NCBI RefSeq assembly: GCF_905171765.1
Contig: NC_053390.1
Coordinates: 162,384,666 to 162,448,665, forward strand
Source: Bufo bufo
Lineage: Eukaryota; Chordata; Amphibia; Anura; Bufonidae
Direction: 5' to 3'
Length of the DNA stretch: 64,000 bases
Under the pieces are notes generated by a model that was not told the DNA's origin, ran no database searches, and was given only the letters and a program-made list of their open reading frames with translations. Numbering within the stretch: position 1 is the stretch's first letter; every line of letters starts with the position of its first letter. Below are positions 1-13,920 of this stretch, in pieces. A program made the translations under genes and the position numbers.

Positions 1-540
1 TTACATAAATAAAAAAAAAGTATACATATTAGGTATCGCCGCGTCCGTATCGACCGGCTCTATAAAAATATCACATGACCTAACCCCTCAGATGACCACC
101 GTAAAAAAATAAAAATAAAAACAGTGTAAAAAAAAGCCATTTTTTGCCATCTTACGTCACAAAAAGTGTAATAGCAAGCGATCAAAAAGTCATATGCACC
201 CCAAAATAGTGCCAATCAAACCGTCATCTCATCCCGCAAAAAATGAGACCCTACTCAAGATAATCGCCCAAAAACTGAAAAAACTATGGCTCTTAGACTA
301 TGGAGACACTAAAACATTTTTTTGGTTTTAAAAATGAAGTTATTGTATAAAACTTACATAAATAAAAAAAATGTATACATATTAGGTACCGCCGCATCCG
401 TGACAACCTGCTCTATAAAATTACCACATGATCTAACCTGTCAGATGAATGTTGTAAATAACAAAAAAAAAAAAAGTGCCAAAAAAGCTATTTCTTGTTA
501 CCTTGCTGCACAAAAAGTGTAATATAGAGCAACCAAAAAT
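1..540. repeat. Tandem duplication, unit about 350 bp
   Basis: The stretch from 1 (TTACATAAATAAAAAAAAAG) recurs from about 353 with scattered substitutions, including the motif TATACATATTAGGTA and the following TATAAAA...CACATGA block. The first copy may be incomplete at the window edge. It lies in the interior of the TTAA-flanked element. Short open frames here are not coding. Confidence 0.6.
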
Positions 541-596
541 CATATGTACCCTAAACTAGTACCAACAAAACTGCCACCCTATCCCGTAGTTTCTAA

Positions 597-1786
597 AATG
601 GAGTCACTTTTTTGGAGTTTATACTCTAGGGGTGCATCAGGGGGGCTTCAAATGGGACATGGTGTCAAAAAAACAGTCCAGCAAAACCTGCCTTCCAAAA
701 ACCGTATGGCATTCCTTTCCTTCTGCGCCCTGCCGTGTGCCCGTACAGCGGTTTACGAACACATATGGGGTGTTTCTGTAAACTACAGAATCAGGGCCAT
801 AAATAATGAGTTTTGTTTGGCTGTTAACCCTTGCTTTGTAACTGGAAAAAAAATATTAAAATGGAAAATCTGCCAAAAATTTGAAATTTTGAAATTGTGT
901 CTCTATTTTCCATTAAATCTTGTGCAACACCTAAAGGGTTAACAACGTTTGTAAAATCAGTTTTGAATACCTTGAAGGGTGTAGTTTCTTAGATGGGGTC
1001 ACTTTTATGGAGTTTCTACTCTAGGGGTGCATCAGGGGGGCTTCAAATGGGACATGGTGTCAAAAAAACAGTCCAGCAAAATCAGCCTTCCAAAAACCAA
1101 ACGGCGCACCTTTCACTCTGCGCCCCGCTGTGTGGCCGTACAGTAGTTTACGGCCACATATGGGGTGTTTATGTAAACAGCAGAGTTAGGGCAATAAAGA
1201 TACAGTCTTGTTTGGCTGTTAACCCTTGCTTTGTTAGTGGAAAAAATGGGTTAAAATTGAAAATTAGGCAAAAAAATGAAATTCTCAAATTTCATCCCCA
1301 TTTGCCAATAACTCTTGTGCAACACCTAAAGGGTTAACGACGTATGTAAAATCAGTTTTGAATACCTTGAGGGGTGTAGTTTCTTAGATGGGGTCACTTT
1401 TAGGGAGTTTCTCCTCTAGGGGTGCATCAGGGGGCTTCAAATGGGACATGGTGTCAAAAAACCAGTCCATAAAAATCAGCCCTCCAAAAACAAAACGGCG
1501 CACCTTTCACTCTACGCCCTACTGTGTGCCCGTACAGTAGTTTACGGCCACATATGGGGTGTTTCTGTAAACGGCAGAGTCAGGGCAATAAAGATACAAT
1601 CTTGTTTGGCTGTTAACCCTTGCTTTGTTAGTGGAAAAAATGTGTTAAAATGAAAAATTTGACAAAAAAATTAAATTCTCAAATTTCCTCCCCATTTGCC
1701 AATAACTCTTGTGCAACACCTAAAGGGTTAATAATGTATGCAAAATCAGTTTTGAATACCTTGAGGGGTGTAGTTTCTTAGATGGG
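597..1786. repeat. Tandem repeat, 395-bp unit, three copies
   Basis: The motif GGTGCATCAGGG occurs at 631, 1026 and 1421, a constant period of 395 bp. Each unit carries ATGGGGTCACTTTT, TCAAATGGGACATGGTGTC, GGCTGTTAACCCTTGCTTTG and CACCTAAAGGGTTAA. A fourth unit begins near 1779 and diverges within about 20 bp. Similar frames of 70-132 codons recur once per unit, which reflects the repeat and not a conserved gene. The first half of the unit resembles the palindromic sub-repeat of piggyBac copies A and B. Confidence 0.8.
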
Positions 1787-2290
1787 GTCATTTTTGGGTG
1801 GTTTCTATTATGTAAGCCTCGCAAATCGACTTCAGACCTGAACTGGTCCCTAAAAATTGAGTTTTTGTAAATTTCTGAAAAATTTCAAGATTTGCTTCTA
1901 AACTTCTAAGCCTTATAACATCCCCAAAAAATAAAATATCATTCCCAAAACAATTCAAACATGAAGTAGACATATGGGGAATGTAAAGTCATCACAATTT
2001 TTTGGGGTATTACTATGTATTACAGAAGTAGAGAAACTGAAACTTTGAAATTTGCAAATTTTTCCAAATTTTTGGTAAATTAGGTATTTTTTTGTGCAAA
2101 AAAAAATAATTTTTTTGACTTCATTTTACCAGTGTCATGAAGTACAATATGTGACGAAAAAACAATCTCAGAAGGGCCTGGATAAGTCAAAGCGTTTTAA
2201 AGTTATTAGCACTTAAAGTGACACTGGTCAGATTTCCAAAAAATGGCCTGGTCCTTAAGGTGAAAATGAGCCCGGTCCTTAAGGGGTTAA

Positions 2291-5200
2291 AAAAGTTAAA
2301 AAAAGTTTATATGTTTGGTTCAAAAGTTAATAAATTTATTGCGTTGCGGCCTGGTTTTTTCTTTTTTGTTTTGTTTTTTTTTACCTTCCAGGTGGACCAA
2401 CCGATCGACTAGCTGCAGCACTGATGTGCATTCGGACAAAAGCATTGCGCTGCTGTCAGATTACACGCAAGTCGGTGTATGCGGCGCTGCAAGACGAGAT
2501 TTCTCCTCTGCAGTAAAAGATACGTTTGCCGAGGCATATGAGCTGAGGAGGTGGCGGTGTTCATATGCTTTGGCAAACACTTTGTATATATAAAAAAGAA
2601 AATCCCGGCAAGGATTTATTCTTCCACATCGATTGATGTGAATGGAGAAATCTGGTTTGCCAGGGCATACGAGCTAAGTGGGTATGGATGTTGGGCGGAG
2701 CTCCTATGTCCTGGCAGACGCCTTTCCCCTCCTTTTTCTTTTTTTGGCAGAGATTTTTTCATCCACATTGATCGATGCGAATGAAGAAATCTGTGCCGTT
2801 CATTTTTTTCTTTCAGCCCAGAGGCTGAACGGAAAAAAAAATCTCATTACCCGTATACTCAATATAAGGAGAATAGCAGAAACTCCTAATGCTGGCCATA
2901 CATGTAATGATTGCGGAGACCCTCAAATGCCAGGGCAGTACAAACACCCCACAAATGACCCCATTTTGGAAAGAAGACACCCCAAGGTATTTGCTGAGGG
3001 GCTTATTGAGTCCATGAAAGATTGAAATTTTTGTCCCAAGTTAGCGTAAAGGGAGACTTTGTGAGAAAAAAACCAAAAAAATCAATTTCCGCTAACTTGT
3101 GCCAAATTTTTTTTTTTTCTATGAACTCGCCATGCCCCTCATTGAATACCTTGGGGTGTCTTCTTTCCAAAATGGGGTCACATGTGGGGTATTTATACTG
3201 CCCTGGCATTTTAGGGGCCCCAAAGCGTGAGAAGAAGTCTGGTATCCAAATGTCTAAAAATGCCCTCCTACAAGGAATTTGGGCCCCTTTGCCCACCTAG
3301 GCTGCAAAAAAGTGTCACACATGTGGTATCTCCGTATTCAGGAGAAGTTGGGGAATGTGTTTTGGGGTGTCATTTTACATATACCCATGCTGGGTGAGAT
3401 AAATATCTTGGTCAAATGCCAACTTTGTATAAAAAAAATGGGAAAAGTTGTCTTTTGCCAAGATATTTCTCTCACCCAGCATGGGTATATGTAAAATGAC
3501 ACCCCAAAACACATTCCCCAACTTCTCCTGAATACGGAGATACCACATGTGTGACACTTTTTTGCAGCCTAGGTGGGCAAAGGGGCCCACATTCCAAAGA
3601 GCACCTTTCGGATTTCACAGGTCATTTAGCTACCTACCACACATTTGGGCCCCTAGAATGCCAGGGCAGTATAACTACCCCACAAGTGACCCCATTTTGG
3701 AAAGAAGACACCCCAAGGTATTCCGTGAGGGGCATGGCGAGTTCCTAGAATTTTTTATTTTTTGTCACAAGTTAGTGAAAAAATTATGATTTTTTTTTTT
3801 TTCTTACAAAGTCTCATATTCCACTAACTTGTGACAAAAAATAAAAACTTCCATGAACTCACTATGCCCATCAGCGAATACCTTGGGGTGTCTTCTTTCC
3901 AAAATGGGGTCACTCGTGGGGTAGTTATACTGCCCTGGCATTCTAGGGACCCAAATGTGTGGTAAGGAGTTTGAAATCAAATTCTGTAAAAAATGACCAG
4001 TGAAATCCGAAAGGTGCTCTTTGGAATATGGGCCCCTTTGTCCACCTAGGCTGCAAAAAAGTGTCACACATGTGGTATCTCTGTATTCAGGAGAAGTTGG
4101 GCAATGTGTTTTGGGGTGTCATTTTACATATACCCATGCTGGGTGAGAGAAATATCTTGGCAAAAGACAACTTTTCCCATTTTTTATACAAAGTTGGCAT
4201 TTGACCAAGATATTTATCTCACCCAGCATGGGTATATGTAAAATGACACCCCAAAACACATTCCCCAACTTCTCCTGAATACGGAGATACCACATGTGTG
4301 ACACTTTTTTGCAGCCTAGGTGGGCAAAGGGGCCCATATTCCAAAGAGCACCTTTCGGATTTCACTGGTCATTTTTTACAGAATTTGATTTCAAACTCCT
4401 TACCACACATTTGGGCCCCTAGAATGCCAGGGCAGTATAACTACCCCACAAGTGACCCCATTTTGGAAAGAAGACACCCCAAGGTATTCCATGAGGGGCA
4501 TGGCGAGTTCCTAGAATTTTTTATTTTTTGTCACAAGTTAGTGGAAAATGATGATTTTTATTTTTTTTTCTTACAAAGTCTCATATTCCACTAACTTGTG
4601 ACAAAAAATAAAAATTTCCATGAACTCACTATGCCCATCAGCGAATACCTTGGGGTGTCTTCTTTCCAAAATGGGGTCACTTGTGGGGTAGTTATACTGC
4701 CCTGGCATTCTAGGGGCCCAAATATGTGGTAAGGAGTTTGAAATCAAATTCTGTAAAAAATGACCAGTGAAATCCGAAAGGTGCTCTTTGGAATATGGGC
4801 CCCTTTGCCCACCTAGGCTGCAAAAAAGTGTCACACATCTGGTATCTCTGTATTCAGGAGAAGTTGGGGAATGTGTTTTGGGGTGTCATTTTACATATAT
4901 CCATGCTGGGTGAGAGAAATATCTTGGCAAAAGACAACTTTTCCAATTTTTTTTATACAAAGTTGGCATTTGACCAAGATATTTATCTCACCCAGCATGG
5001 GTATATGTAAAATGACACCCCAAAACACATTCCCCAACTTCTCCTGAATACGGAGATACCACATGTGTGACACTTTTTTGCAGCCTAGGTGGGCAAAGGG
5101 GCCCACATTCCAAAGAGCACCTTTCGGATTTCACCGGCCATTTATTACAGAATTTGATTTCAAACTCCTTACCACACATTTGGGCCCCTAGAATGCCAGG

Positions 5201-5951
5201 GCAGTATAACTACCCCACAAGTGACCCCATTTTGGAAAGAAGACACCCCAAGGTATTCGCTGATGGGCATAGTGAGTTCATGTAAGTTTTTATTTTTTGT
5301 CACAAGTTAGTGGAATGTGAGACTTTGTAAGAAAATAATATATATAAATCATAATTTTCCGCTAACTTGTGACAAAAAATAAAAAGTTCTATGAACTCAC
5401 TATGCCCATCAGCGAATACCTTAGGGTGTCTACTTTCCGAAATGGGGTCATTTGTGGGGTGTTTGTACTGTCTGGGCATTGTAGAACCTCAGGAAACATG
5501 ACAGGTGCTCAGAAAGTCAGAGCTGCTTCAAAAAGCGGAAATTCACATTTTTGTACCATAGTTTGTAAACGCTATAACTTTTACCCAAACCATTTTTTTT
5601 TTTTACCCAAACATTTTTTTTTTATCAAAGACATGTAGAACAATAAATTTAGAACAAAATTTATATATGGATCTCGTTTTTTTTGCAAAATTTTACAACT
5701 GAAAGTGAAAAATGTCATTTTTTTGCAAAAAAATCGTTAAATTTAGATTAATAACAAAAAAAGTAAAAATGTCAGCAGCAATGAAATACCACCAAATGAA
5801 AGCTCGATTAGTGAGAAGAAAAGGAGGTAAAATTCTTTTGGGTGGTAAGTTGCATGACCGAGCAATAAACGGTGAAAGTAGTGTAGGTCAGAAGTGTAAA
5901 AAGTGGCCTGGTCTTTCAGGGTGTTTAAGCTATGGGGGCTGAGGTGGTTAA
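2291..5951 (+). mobile_element. piggyBac element copy A, 3' non-coding part
   Basis: This segment matches the region downstream of the transposase in copy B (about 19000-23442) along its whole length with scattered differences. It ends GGCTGAGGTGG followed by TTAA at 5948-5951, the same terminus as copy B. Its left side is cut off at 2290 by insertion of another TTAA-flanked element, so the 5' half, possibly with a transposase, would lie upstream of the window. No coding region remains here. Confidence 0.85.
3040..5375. repeat. Alternating palindrome array, copy A
   Basis: Two kinds of inverted-repeat axis alternate. The A axes (about 3430, 4180, 4950) are flanked by CCCATGCTGGGTGAGA and its complement. 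The B axes (about 3795, 4560, 5335) are flanked by CACTAACTTGTGACAAAAAA and its complement, with an A/T run at the centre. A shorter axis of similar design lies near 3080. Successive A axes are about 750-770 bp apart. Frames of 60-100 codons appear on both strands because the two strands carry the same sequence; they are not genes. Confidence 0.88.
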
Positions 5952-5969
5952 AGAGACTGCGTGTAATAT

Positions 5970-6093
5970 TTAGGCTGGAGCTACACCTTGACTTTTTGTA
6001 GAGCTTTTGATTGATTTTAACTATTGAGCTACAGCTGTACGCAATATTAAACAAAAGTGCTACATAAAATCCAGTTGTAGCCCCAGCCTTGAA
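5970..6093. repeat. Small foldback repeat (MITE-like)
   Basis: TTAGGCTGGAGCTACA near 5970 is roughly mirrored by TTGTAGCCCCAGCCTT near 6078-6093, with further complementarity inside (GAGCTTTTGATTG against the TACATAAAATCC side). The family is unknown and the boundaries are approximate. Confidence 0.4.
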
Positions 6094-7848
6094 GGGTATG
6101 GCTTAGTATCCCCTCTATAAGACAGAATTGAGAGCTGCTGGCCGACTTAAGTCATCCATATATTACATAGATGGGCCATTTATCTAAATGGTTGCCATGT
6201 AAAAATATATATCTACTGCAGAGGCTGAAAAATCTGCTGTTTGCCAAGGATGCCAGGAGCTGGATCTACGGCAGTCAGCTGATCGACGTGGTGACTCTGA
6301 AAGGAGTTGTCTATAACAGGGATCAACCCCTCTGTGGAAGCCACCATTATATGTGTTTGACATCTGTTTCTAAAACTGTTTACTCCGATATCCTTTTTTG
6401 AAGCTCTGCACCTTGGCCACCATTATCTTTTTTGTCTCTAGGTTGGTTCCAGCTTACCTCTACTAGTAATATCTTAAAGAGTTATTTATTAATAATTAAG
6501 AGTTATTTTGCCAAGATTTACACTTATCCCTTGTCCACATGATTAGTATCTGATCAGAGATGGTCCAACCGCTGGGACCCTCACAGATCATGAGAATAGA
6601 GTTCCCATGTCCCCCTGTATTTATGGATCAGCGGTTGGGTACATGAGCTGCTGCTTCTTTTCTGTAAATTGGACTGCTAAAGAAAAGCTGAGTACAGTGC
6701 CCAATCTCTGGAAGTCCCATCCAGATGAATGTATCTCCATTTTAATGCGGGGGGACACAGGACACCCATTCTTCTGACCATGAGGGACTATAACAGAAGC
6801 CCACCAATGAGACACTTAGTTTATGAATTTATGAATTCCACTAGACTGTGGACTGACCAGAATTTATTAATTCTAGTGATTCCAAACTTTTTTAAAATCA
6901 AATCAAATCTATTACTACCTTACTAACATTGCCTATCCCTAACACTCTCTCTACTAAACATGCATCCAGTAAGTCATGGCAGGAGGGTTTTCTACTGGTC
7001 AGTGACAAAAATATTCTTCATTTTTCAAACCAGCGGCTGGATCTGAATACTTTTTTAAAGTGCAAGTAATTAAAAATGCACTATTGCCACTGGGTTATTC
7101 CACTAAATATATCAGTATAGCGCCACCTGTTGTTTGTTCTTTTCCTTAATTCTCAGTCTACCTCGCTGAGGTGGTCGCACATACTCAGTTCCAGATTCGG
7201 CAGAAAATACACATCCCCAAGAAATGACACACTAACAAAGTAGTCAGCTGAAAAGATCTAGAAGAGTAACTGGATCAATGAATGGGGAGATCTCTGGATC
7301 CCTGTGAGGTAAAGGACTGGTTGAAGCTTTATTAGATTGCCATGCACTGTTTAATGTCTCAAATTAATTTTTTAAATTAATCATGGGACAACCCCTTCCA
7401 AGTCAGCCTGTTACAGCATATACACAAAATAGGGGGCAGTCTCATACTAAGGACACCTGTCTTTTAGCCGGAGCAGACAGCTGATCATCCATGTCACCAT
7501 CCGTGAGGTAATGATGATGTTTTTTTTATCACATCATTATTACCCCTTATGAATATAATCTAAGGGCAAAATCCAGCAAGTTCCATCACTTCCCCTAACT
7601 ACAATGATCTCAGCATTTGAGATTTTTAATCTGATCCTGAAAGTGAACTATGAAAAATAAAATTGGTCTTAAAAGAGCAGCTAAACTCTATAACCTGTCA
7701 CAAGGCCCCAGCTAAAATAATGATAAAAGGCATGTATTATAGGGAAGAGAAGAAGGGTTACTATACAAAGGATGATGTTTTTTTAAATTGCCAAATTAAA
7801 TTACTATGTAAATTCTCAGTAATATTATGCAGGCTGTTTGATACAAAC
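6094..7848. other. Intronic sequence, no gene recognised
   Basis: AT-rich, unstructured sequence downstream (minus strand) of the TMEM232-like exon at 7849-8021. Around 6540-6650 there is a decayed TGATCAGAGATGG...GATCAGCGGTTGG inverted motif like old TTAA-type MITEs elsewhere in the window. No exon with convincing splice sites was found. Confidence 0.5.
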
Positions 7849-8021
7849 CAGTTTTCTTGATGTAGATGTTCCTTCGGGAGGCAAAGATGCTTGCTAACAT
7901 CATGTAAATCTGTACTATTATTTTGCGTGTGCTGCCAAATCATAAGCACATGCCAAAGAAATGTGTCTGTTTCAGCTGCTCCTGAATCTAAACTCAATTT
8001 GTCTTTGAGGGCTGGTTGTTT
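7849..8021 (-). CDS. tmem232: TMEM232-like exon (173 bp)
   Basis: Read on the minus strand, the acceptor TCATGTCTTGCAG is followed by an exon opening in phase 0 with KQPALKDKLSLDSG, then ETDTFLWHVLMIWQHTQNNS. It ends ...LHQEN plus two bases (TG) before the donor GTTTGT, so the next exon must start with the base completing W. In the TMEM232 I remember, a block of the form HLLWHCVAAWSCVQNNS sits at this place and is followed by W at an exon join. The phase fits the exon at 13793-13920, which ends in phase 0. TMEM232 is an uncharacterised predicted membrane protein. The following exon was not found in 1-7848. Confidence 0.8.
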
Positions 8022-8339
8022 CTGCAAGACATGAGAAGAAATATCTAAATAACACTACCATGAAGAAATAGTGCTATGTCTTATCACAAAATAAATAGTT
8101 GCTTTTTATATATTTCTCTGGCAAGCACATATCTTATGTTGAAAAACATACAAGAGTTCAAAAAAGATAGGACCAAAAACCTTACACCCTAACTTTCAAT
8201 GAACAGAAAGAGGACACATTAGGCAAGTTTTTTAAGACACATTTCTAACCGCATTTCTGAAGCCCAGTCACACCCAGCCTCCTCCTTCAAATAACATCAG
8301 CAAATAATAAGTAATAAAGTTATAACATAAAATAACATG
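8022..8339. other. Intronic sequence
   Basis: AT-rich intron sequence upstream (minus strand) of the 7849-8021 exon. It contains the acceptor region but no recognisable repeat. Confidence 0.4.
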
Positions 8340-9040
8340 GTAACAAGTAAAGGAAGTGTTTACACTAGACTGTGGGTTGACCTACCTTGACATTACACTA
8401 CACTGTGGACTGACCAGTGGCAGGGTTACACTAGACTGTGGGTTGACCTATGGCAGTATTACAGTACACTGTGGACTGCCTAATGGCAGGGTGACACTAG
8501 ACTATAGACCAACTGGTGACAGAAATACACTAGATGGTGAACTAAATGGTGGCAGGGTTACACTAGACTGTGGGTTGACCTATGGCAGCATTACACTATG
8601 CTGTGGACTGACCAGTGGCAGGGTTACACTAGACTATAGACCAACTGGTGACAGCATTACACTAGATGGTGAACTAAATGGTGGCAGGGTTACACTAGAC
8701 TGTGGGTTGACCTATGGCAGCATTACACTACAATGTGGACTGACCACTGGTAGGGTTACACTAGACTGTCGGTTAACCGATGGCAGCATTACAGTAGACG
8801 ATCTAATGACCAGAGACAGCACTAGACTGTGGACTGACCTTCATTAGCATTACACTAAACGTTGGGCTACAGGAGATTGTGGACTGATTGGCAGCAGCCT
8901 CACACTACACTGTGGTCTGACTGGTAGCAGAGTTATTATAGACTATGGGCCGACCAGTGGAACCATTACACTAGACTGTGGACTGACCAGTGGCACTATT
9001 ACACTAGAGTGTAGAGAGACCTACCAACCACTTACAATGT
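8340..9040. repeat. Minisatellite, about 33-bp unit, about 20 copies
   Basis: The degenerate unit reads ACACTAGACTGTGGACTGAC then CAGTGGCAGGGTT. It repeats throughout, with decayed units towards 9040. The period is a multiple of three, so one frame (8356-8847) stays open for 163 codons with an 11-residue periodicity (VTLDCGLTYGS-like). No start context, splice signals or homology support it as a gene. Confidence 0.88.
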
Positions 9041-10317
9041 ATATGGTATATAAACCGGGACTGACAACATTTTGCAAGATGTGCTGTATATATTTGGGAG
9101 ACTTTAAGCTTCCTTTATAAACCGGTTAATTAGTTTGGATCTGGAGTAATTATAAGGGGCAGAGAAGCATCTTGCAGGGCATTTTTATAAAGTCTAATAA
9201 AACCTTTATGTCTGAAGTCACATGTTATGAAATTCTCTATGAAAATGCTTTCAACTGGTTACATACCACAGTATCCATAAATGAAGTTATGCCCCTGAGG
9301 CTTCTCCATTCTTTCTGCCACCTTCAACTGCTGTCTCCCGGTCCCCATAATAATGTGGTGTTGGTTACCAGGGAATTGTCTGAAAAAACTTTCCTACGGC
9401 GCTTGACACATGGCAATTCTACCTGTGACCTATGCACCACTCAGGCATAGTAGGTCATGCAGCATATGTCCCCTGACAGCAGACCAGCAATCCAGGGCTG
9501 GGATGGTTCAAAGGTATGCCAAAAACTCTAACCAATTTCTTTTGATGTTCACATAATACAAGCTTACATGAGACTAACCAGTCAATATATATACTGGATA
9601 TATACTGGCTGTGGTCAAAGAAAATGGCATGTGTGATTCTAGCAGTTTATTTGAAATGCGTTCGGACATGAAATATTTTCCATAAACAAAGCAAGATCAT
9701 TTGTGGTCCCCCTGCCTAGTAAATAATATTAATATATTAGTCATTTTGATTTGTGCTGCCTCACATTGGCCTTCAACTCCACCTTTCCTTCTAAGTTTTT
9801 CCATTTACGCTTTCAAAGTTTATTAGCCAACCTTTTCCTGCTTATGCCAGACCTTTGGTAATGATGTAACACTGGTGTTGTAATGTGATTGCTTGTAAGA
9901 TAATTTAGGTAACAATTAAAATGGCATTACCAAATTACGATAATCCTCTATATCCCATCTGCCACTAAGGTTAAACCATAGAAATACTGTCTGCAATACA
10001 GTATACTGCACACATAGGGTGCATTTGGAAAGTCTTCAGACTAGGATTGAGCAAAGTTCTTGAAATTCGTTTTGTGTCCAATCCGCCAAATTTTTCAAAC
10101 AATTTGATTTGTATCCGAATTGATACTACACAAATGAAATATGCTCCAATTGGTCTGAAAATTTGTATATGACACTATGAGGTCTCCTAGGGCCTAAATG
10201 GTAGATTTTTGTTTTATATATTTAATTATTTTTTTATTAATTTTAGTTTTCTCCCTCTGCCCTTAAGCTCTTGAACACAATGACACAATAGCAAATAATG
10301 TTAGAGTGACACTAACA
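9041..10317. other. Intronic sequence, nothing recognised
   Basis: No repeat unit, exon or RNA gene could be identified in this AT-rich stretch. From about 10040 (TTGAGCAAAGTTCTTGAAAT) it resembles the decayed edge of a common vertebrate interspersed repeat, but no terminus is visible. Confidence 0.4.
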
Positions 10318-10319
10318 TA

Positions 10320-10641
10320 CAGTGCCTTGAAAAAGTATTCATACCCCTTGAACTTTTCCACATTTTTTAACGTTATACCCACAAATTTAAAGTGCTTTAT
10401 TGGGATTTTATATGATAGACCAACACAATATAGCAAGTATGTGTGACGTGAGGCACACTTTCCAGATTTTTATCGTTTTAAAATTTTGAAAACCATGTAT
10501 CAATTTCTTATCACGTCACAAATACTTGCTACTTTGTGTTGGTCTATCACATAAAATCCCTATAAAGTACATCTAAGTTTAAGGCTAAAACGTGAAAAGA
10601 TTTGGATAAGTTCAAGGAGTATAAATACTTTTTCCAAGGCT
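10320..10641. mobile_element. Tc1/mariner MITE (palindromic)
   Basis: The left end CAGTGCCTTGAAAAAGTATT follows TA at 10318-10319. It is mirrored by AAATACTTTTTCCAAGGC, which ends about 10640 and lacks the last bases. The arms are complementary through GACCAACACA/TGTGTTGGTC around a centre near 10480. The end type is that of Tc1-like transposons. It has no coding capacity and is probably mobilised in trans. Confidence 0.8.
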
Positions 10642-10895
10642 CTCTCTCTCGATATATACAGTTATGTTCAAAATTATTCAACCCCCACTGAAATTTAGTG
10701 TTTTGGCCAGTTTGACATTGATTTTGATCATTTCAGTCATCTTGTTTACAATTAAATCAAAGAGGCACTTGTAAGTCAGACAAATATAACATAACATTTA
10801 TAATGAAATAACCACAAATGTCTTTTCTGTGCTCACATCATTATCAGTTTTATTCAACCCCCAAGTTACATTCAATCTTAGTACTTAGTACAACA

Positions 10896-12624
<1,729 letters not shown>

Positions 12625-12998
12625 GTTTGTAAACACACCAGTAAATGTCTAGAAGGAGCTGAGTATCACAGTCATTTTAAATCTGCCTAATTGGTGCTTA
12701 TTATGCTTGATTGCTGCTCCTTGACATCCACAGGTGTTTTCAATACCTGATCGAAAACACTTGAATGAACCTCTGTTCTTAAGAGTGGTAGTCTTTAAGG
12801 GGTTGAATAATTGTGTCAATGAAGAAATCACAAAAAAAAACATTTAATACTGTATTACAAAAACAATTGATGTCATTTTAGTTGCATTTGGTTCTTTAAA
12901 AAGTCCTTGTAAGATTTCATTCTGAACACAATTACAAATGTACACTAAATTCCCTAAAACCCTTTACAGCATTGGGGGTTGAATAATTTTGAACACAA

Positions 12999-13002
<4 letters not shown>

Positions 13003-13032
<30 letters not shown>

Positions 13033-13247
13033 CACCAAATACCGCAGCAGCACAGTCAGACCGCGTGCACTGGGTGCAATTCCTCACAGAGGTCGGCTTC
13101 TCCTCCACGACATATACTTTCCAAAGAACGAGGCAGCACTTCCAGGTTTCGGTAACAGGCTGAAGACCCCAAACTTAGCTGGGGAATAAAGTTTGGGGTC
13201 TTCACCCTGTCACCGAAACCTGGAAGTGCTGCCTCGTTCTTTGGAAA

Positions 13248-13281
<34 letters not shown>
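13003..13281. repeat. Long hairpin between two (TA)n tracts
   Basis: A TA-dinucleotide tract (about 13003-13030) and another (about 13248-13278) bracket an inverted repeat. ACTTTCCAAAGAACGAGGCA near 13118 is mirrored by TGCCTCGTTCTTTGGAAAGT near 13229. The arms of about 60 bp meet around TTAGCTGGGGAATAAAGTTT near 13185, with very few mismatches. It follows directly after the Tc1 element. No family is recognised. It may be a foldback MITE that targets TA. Confidence 0.75.
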
Positions 13282-13289
<8 letters not shown>

Positions 13290-13792
13290 CTACCCTGAAA
13301 TCTGCTGTCATATCATTGAAGATCTCGAAAAGCCTTATCTAGCGGTACCTAGGCACTCCCCAGTCACAACGTTCCAACTTGGGGTTGAGAAATATGTTGA
13401 GGTATTGTATGTTGGTTCTTTTGAACCTGTTCCCTAGGACCACTCTCTCAGGAGGATCCACCACCAAATCTTTCTCCTTAAGAGGGGTTTCATAACTCCA
13501 ATCCCTCCTCAGTGCTGCCTGCTGTAACAGCAATTACCTTATATACAAACTAGCCCTCACTGCCACCCATCAAGTGAAATCTAAAGGGTGGGCTGGTAGA
13601 GGGGTCTTCCCCAATGCTCCACTTTATAAAGGTAAGTCTGCCCTCCCCCTCCTAACCTGGCCAATCACTACTTCCACTTGGTTCTAAGTCTACCCGGTAA
13701 CCTACTGATAGCTCCTTTAACCTTACAAACCCTATCGTGGCTGCACGAAGGACTTGTTTGTTCCATCCTGCTAATAAATGATGAACACTCAC
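13282..13792. other. Intronic sequence, nothing recognised
   Basis: Intron between the exons at 13793-13920 and 7849-8021. A minus-strand frame at 13339-13533 has no homology I know and no splice context. Confidence 0.35.
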
Positions 13793-13920
13793 CTGTGAAG
13801 GTATACTTGTTTCTAAGGAAGAGTCTGAATCACATATGATTTCTCCAACCTTCAACATTACATGTATGGACGAAAGAACATTTGGATATGGCTGATACGT
13901 TGTTTCACATGCAGGAAGTG
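13793..13920 (-). CDS. tmem232: TMEM232-like exon (128 bp)
   Basis: On the minus strand the acceptor CCTTATATAG precedes two bases completing a codon, then LPACETTYQPYPNVLSSIHV, MLKVGEIICDSDSSLETSI and PSQ. It ends at CAG before the donor GTGAGT. In the TMEM232 I remember, a segment of the pattern YYKYPNIFSNVQFILKASEI occupies this place, which fits the YPNV...MLKVGEII spacing. It starts with two bases of a split codon, so an earlier exon must end with one base. It ends in phase 0, matching the next exon at 7849-8021. Confidence 0.78.

Larger units (their letters stand above)
1..2286. mobile_element. piggyBac-type non-autonomous element, 3' part (left end outside window)
   Basis: The sequence ends CCTTAAGGGG directly before TTAA at 2287-2290. 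That is the usual end of a widespread frog TTAA-inserting family. Beyond the TTAA the sequence is copy A of the other piggyBac family, so this element inserted into copy A. No transposase remnant was recognised. The interior is made of tandem repeats (separate entries) and an AT-rich tail from about 1790. The left end and total length are unknown. Assignment to piggyBac rests on the TTAA target and the end sequence only. Confidence 0.65.

Noticed and set aside
3022..5285. Repeated 70-100-codon frames starting MGPFAHLGCKK or MTLFCSLGGQRG
   Set aside because: They occur on both strands of palindromic repeats, end at arbitrary points and contain no known domain. The similarity is due to the repeat.
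8356..8847. 163-codon frame with VTLDCGLTYGS periodicity
   Set aside because: Minisatellite translation; 33-bp period, no splice or start support.
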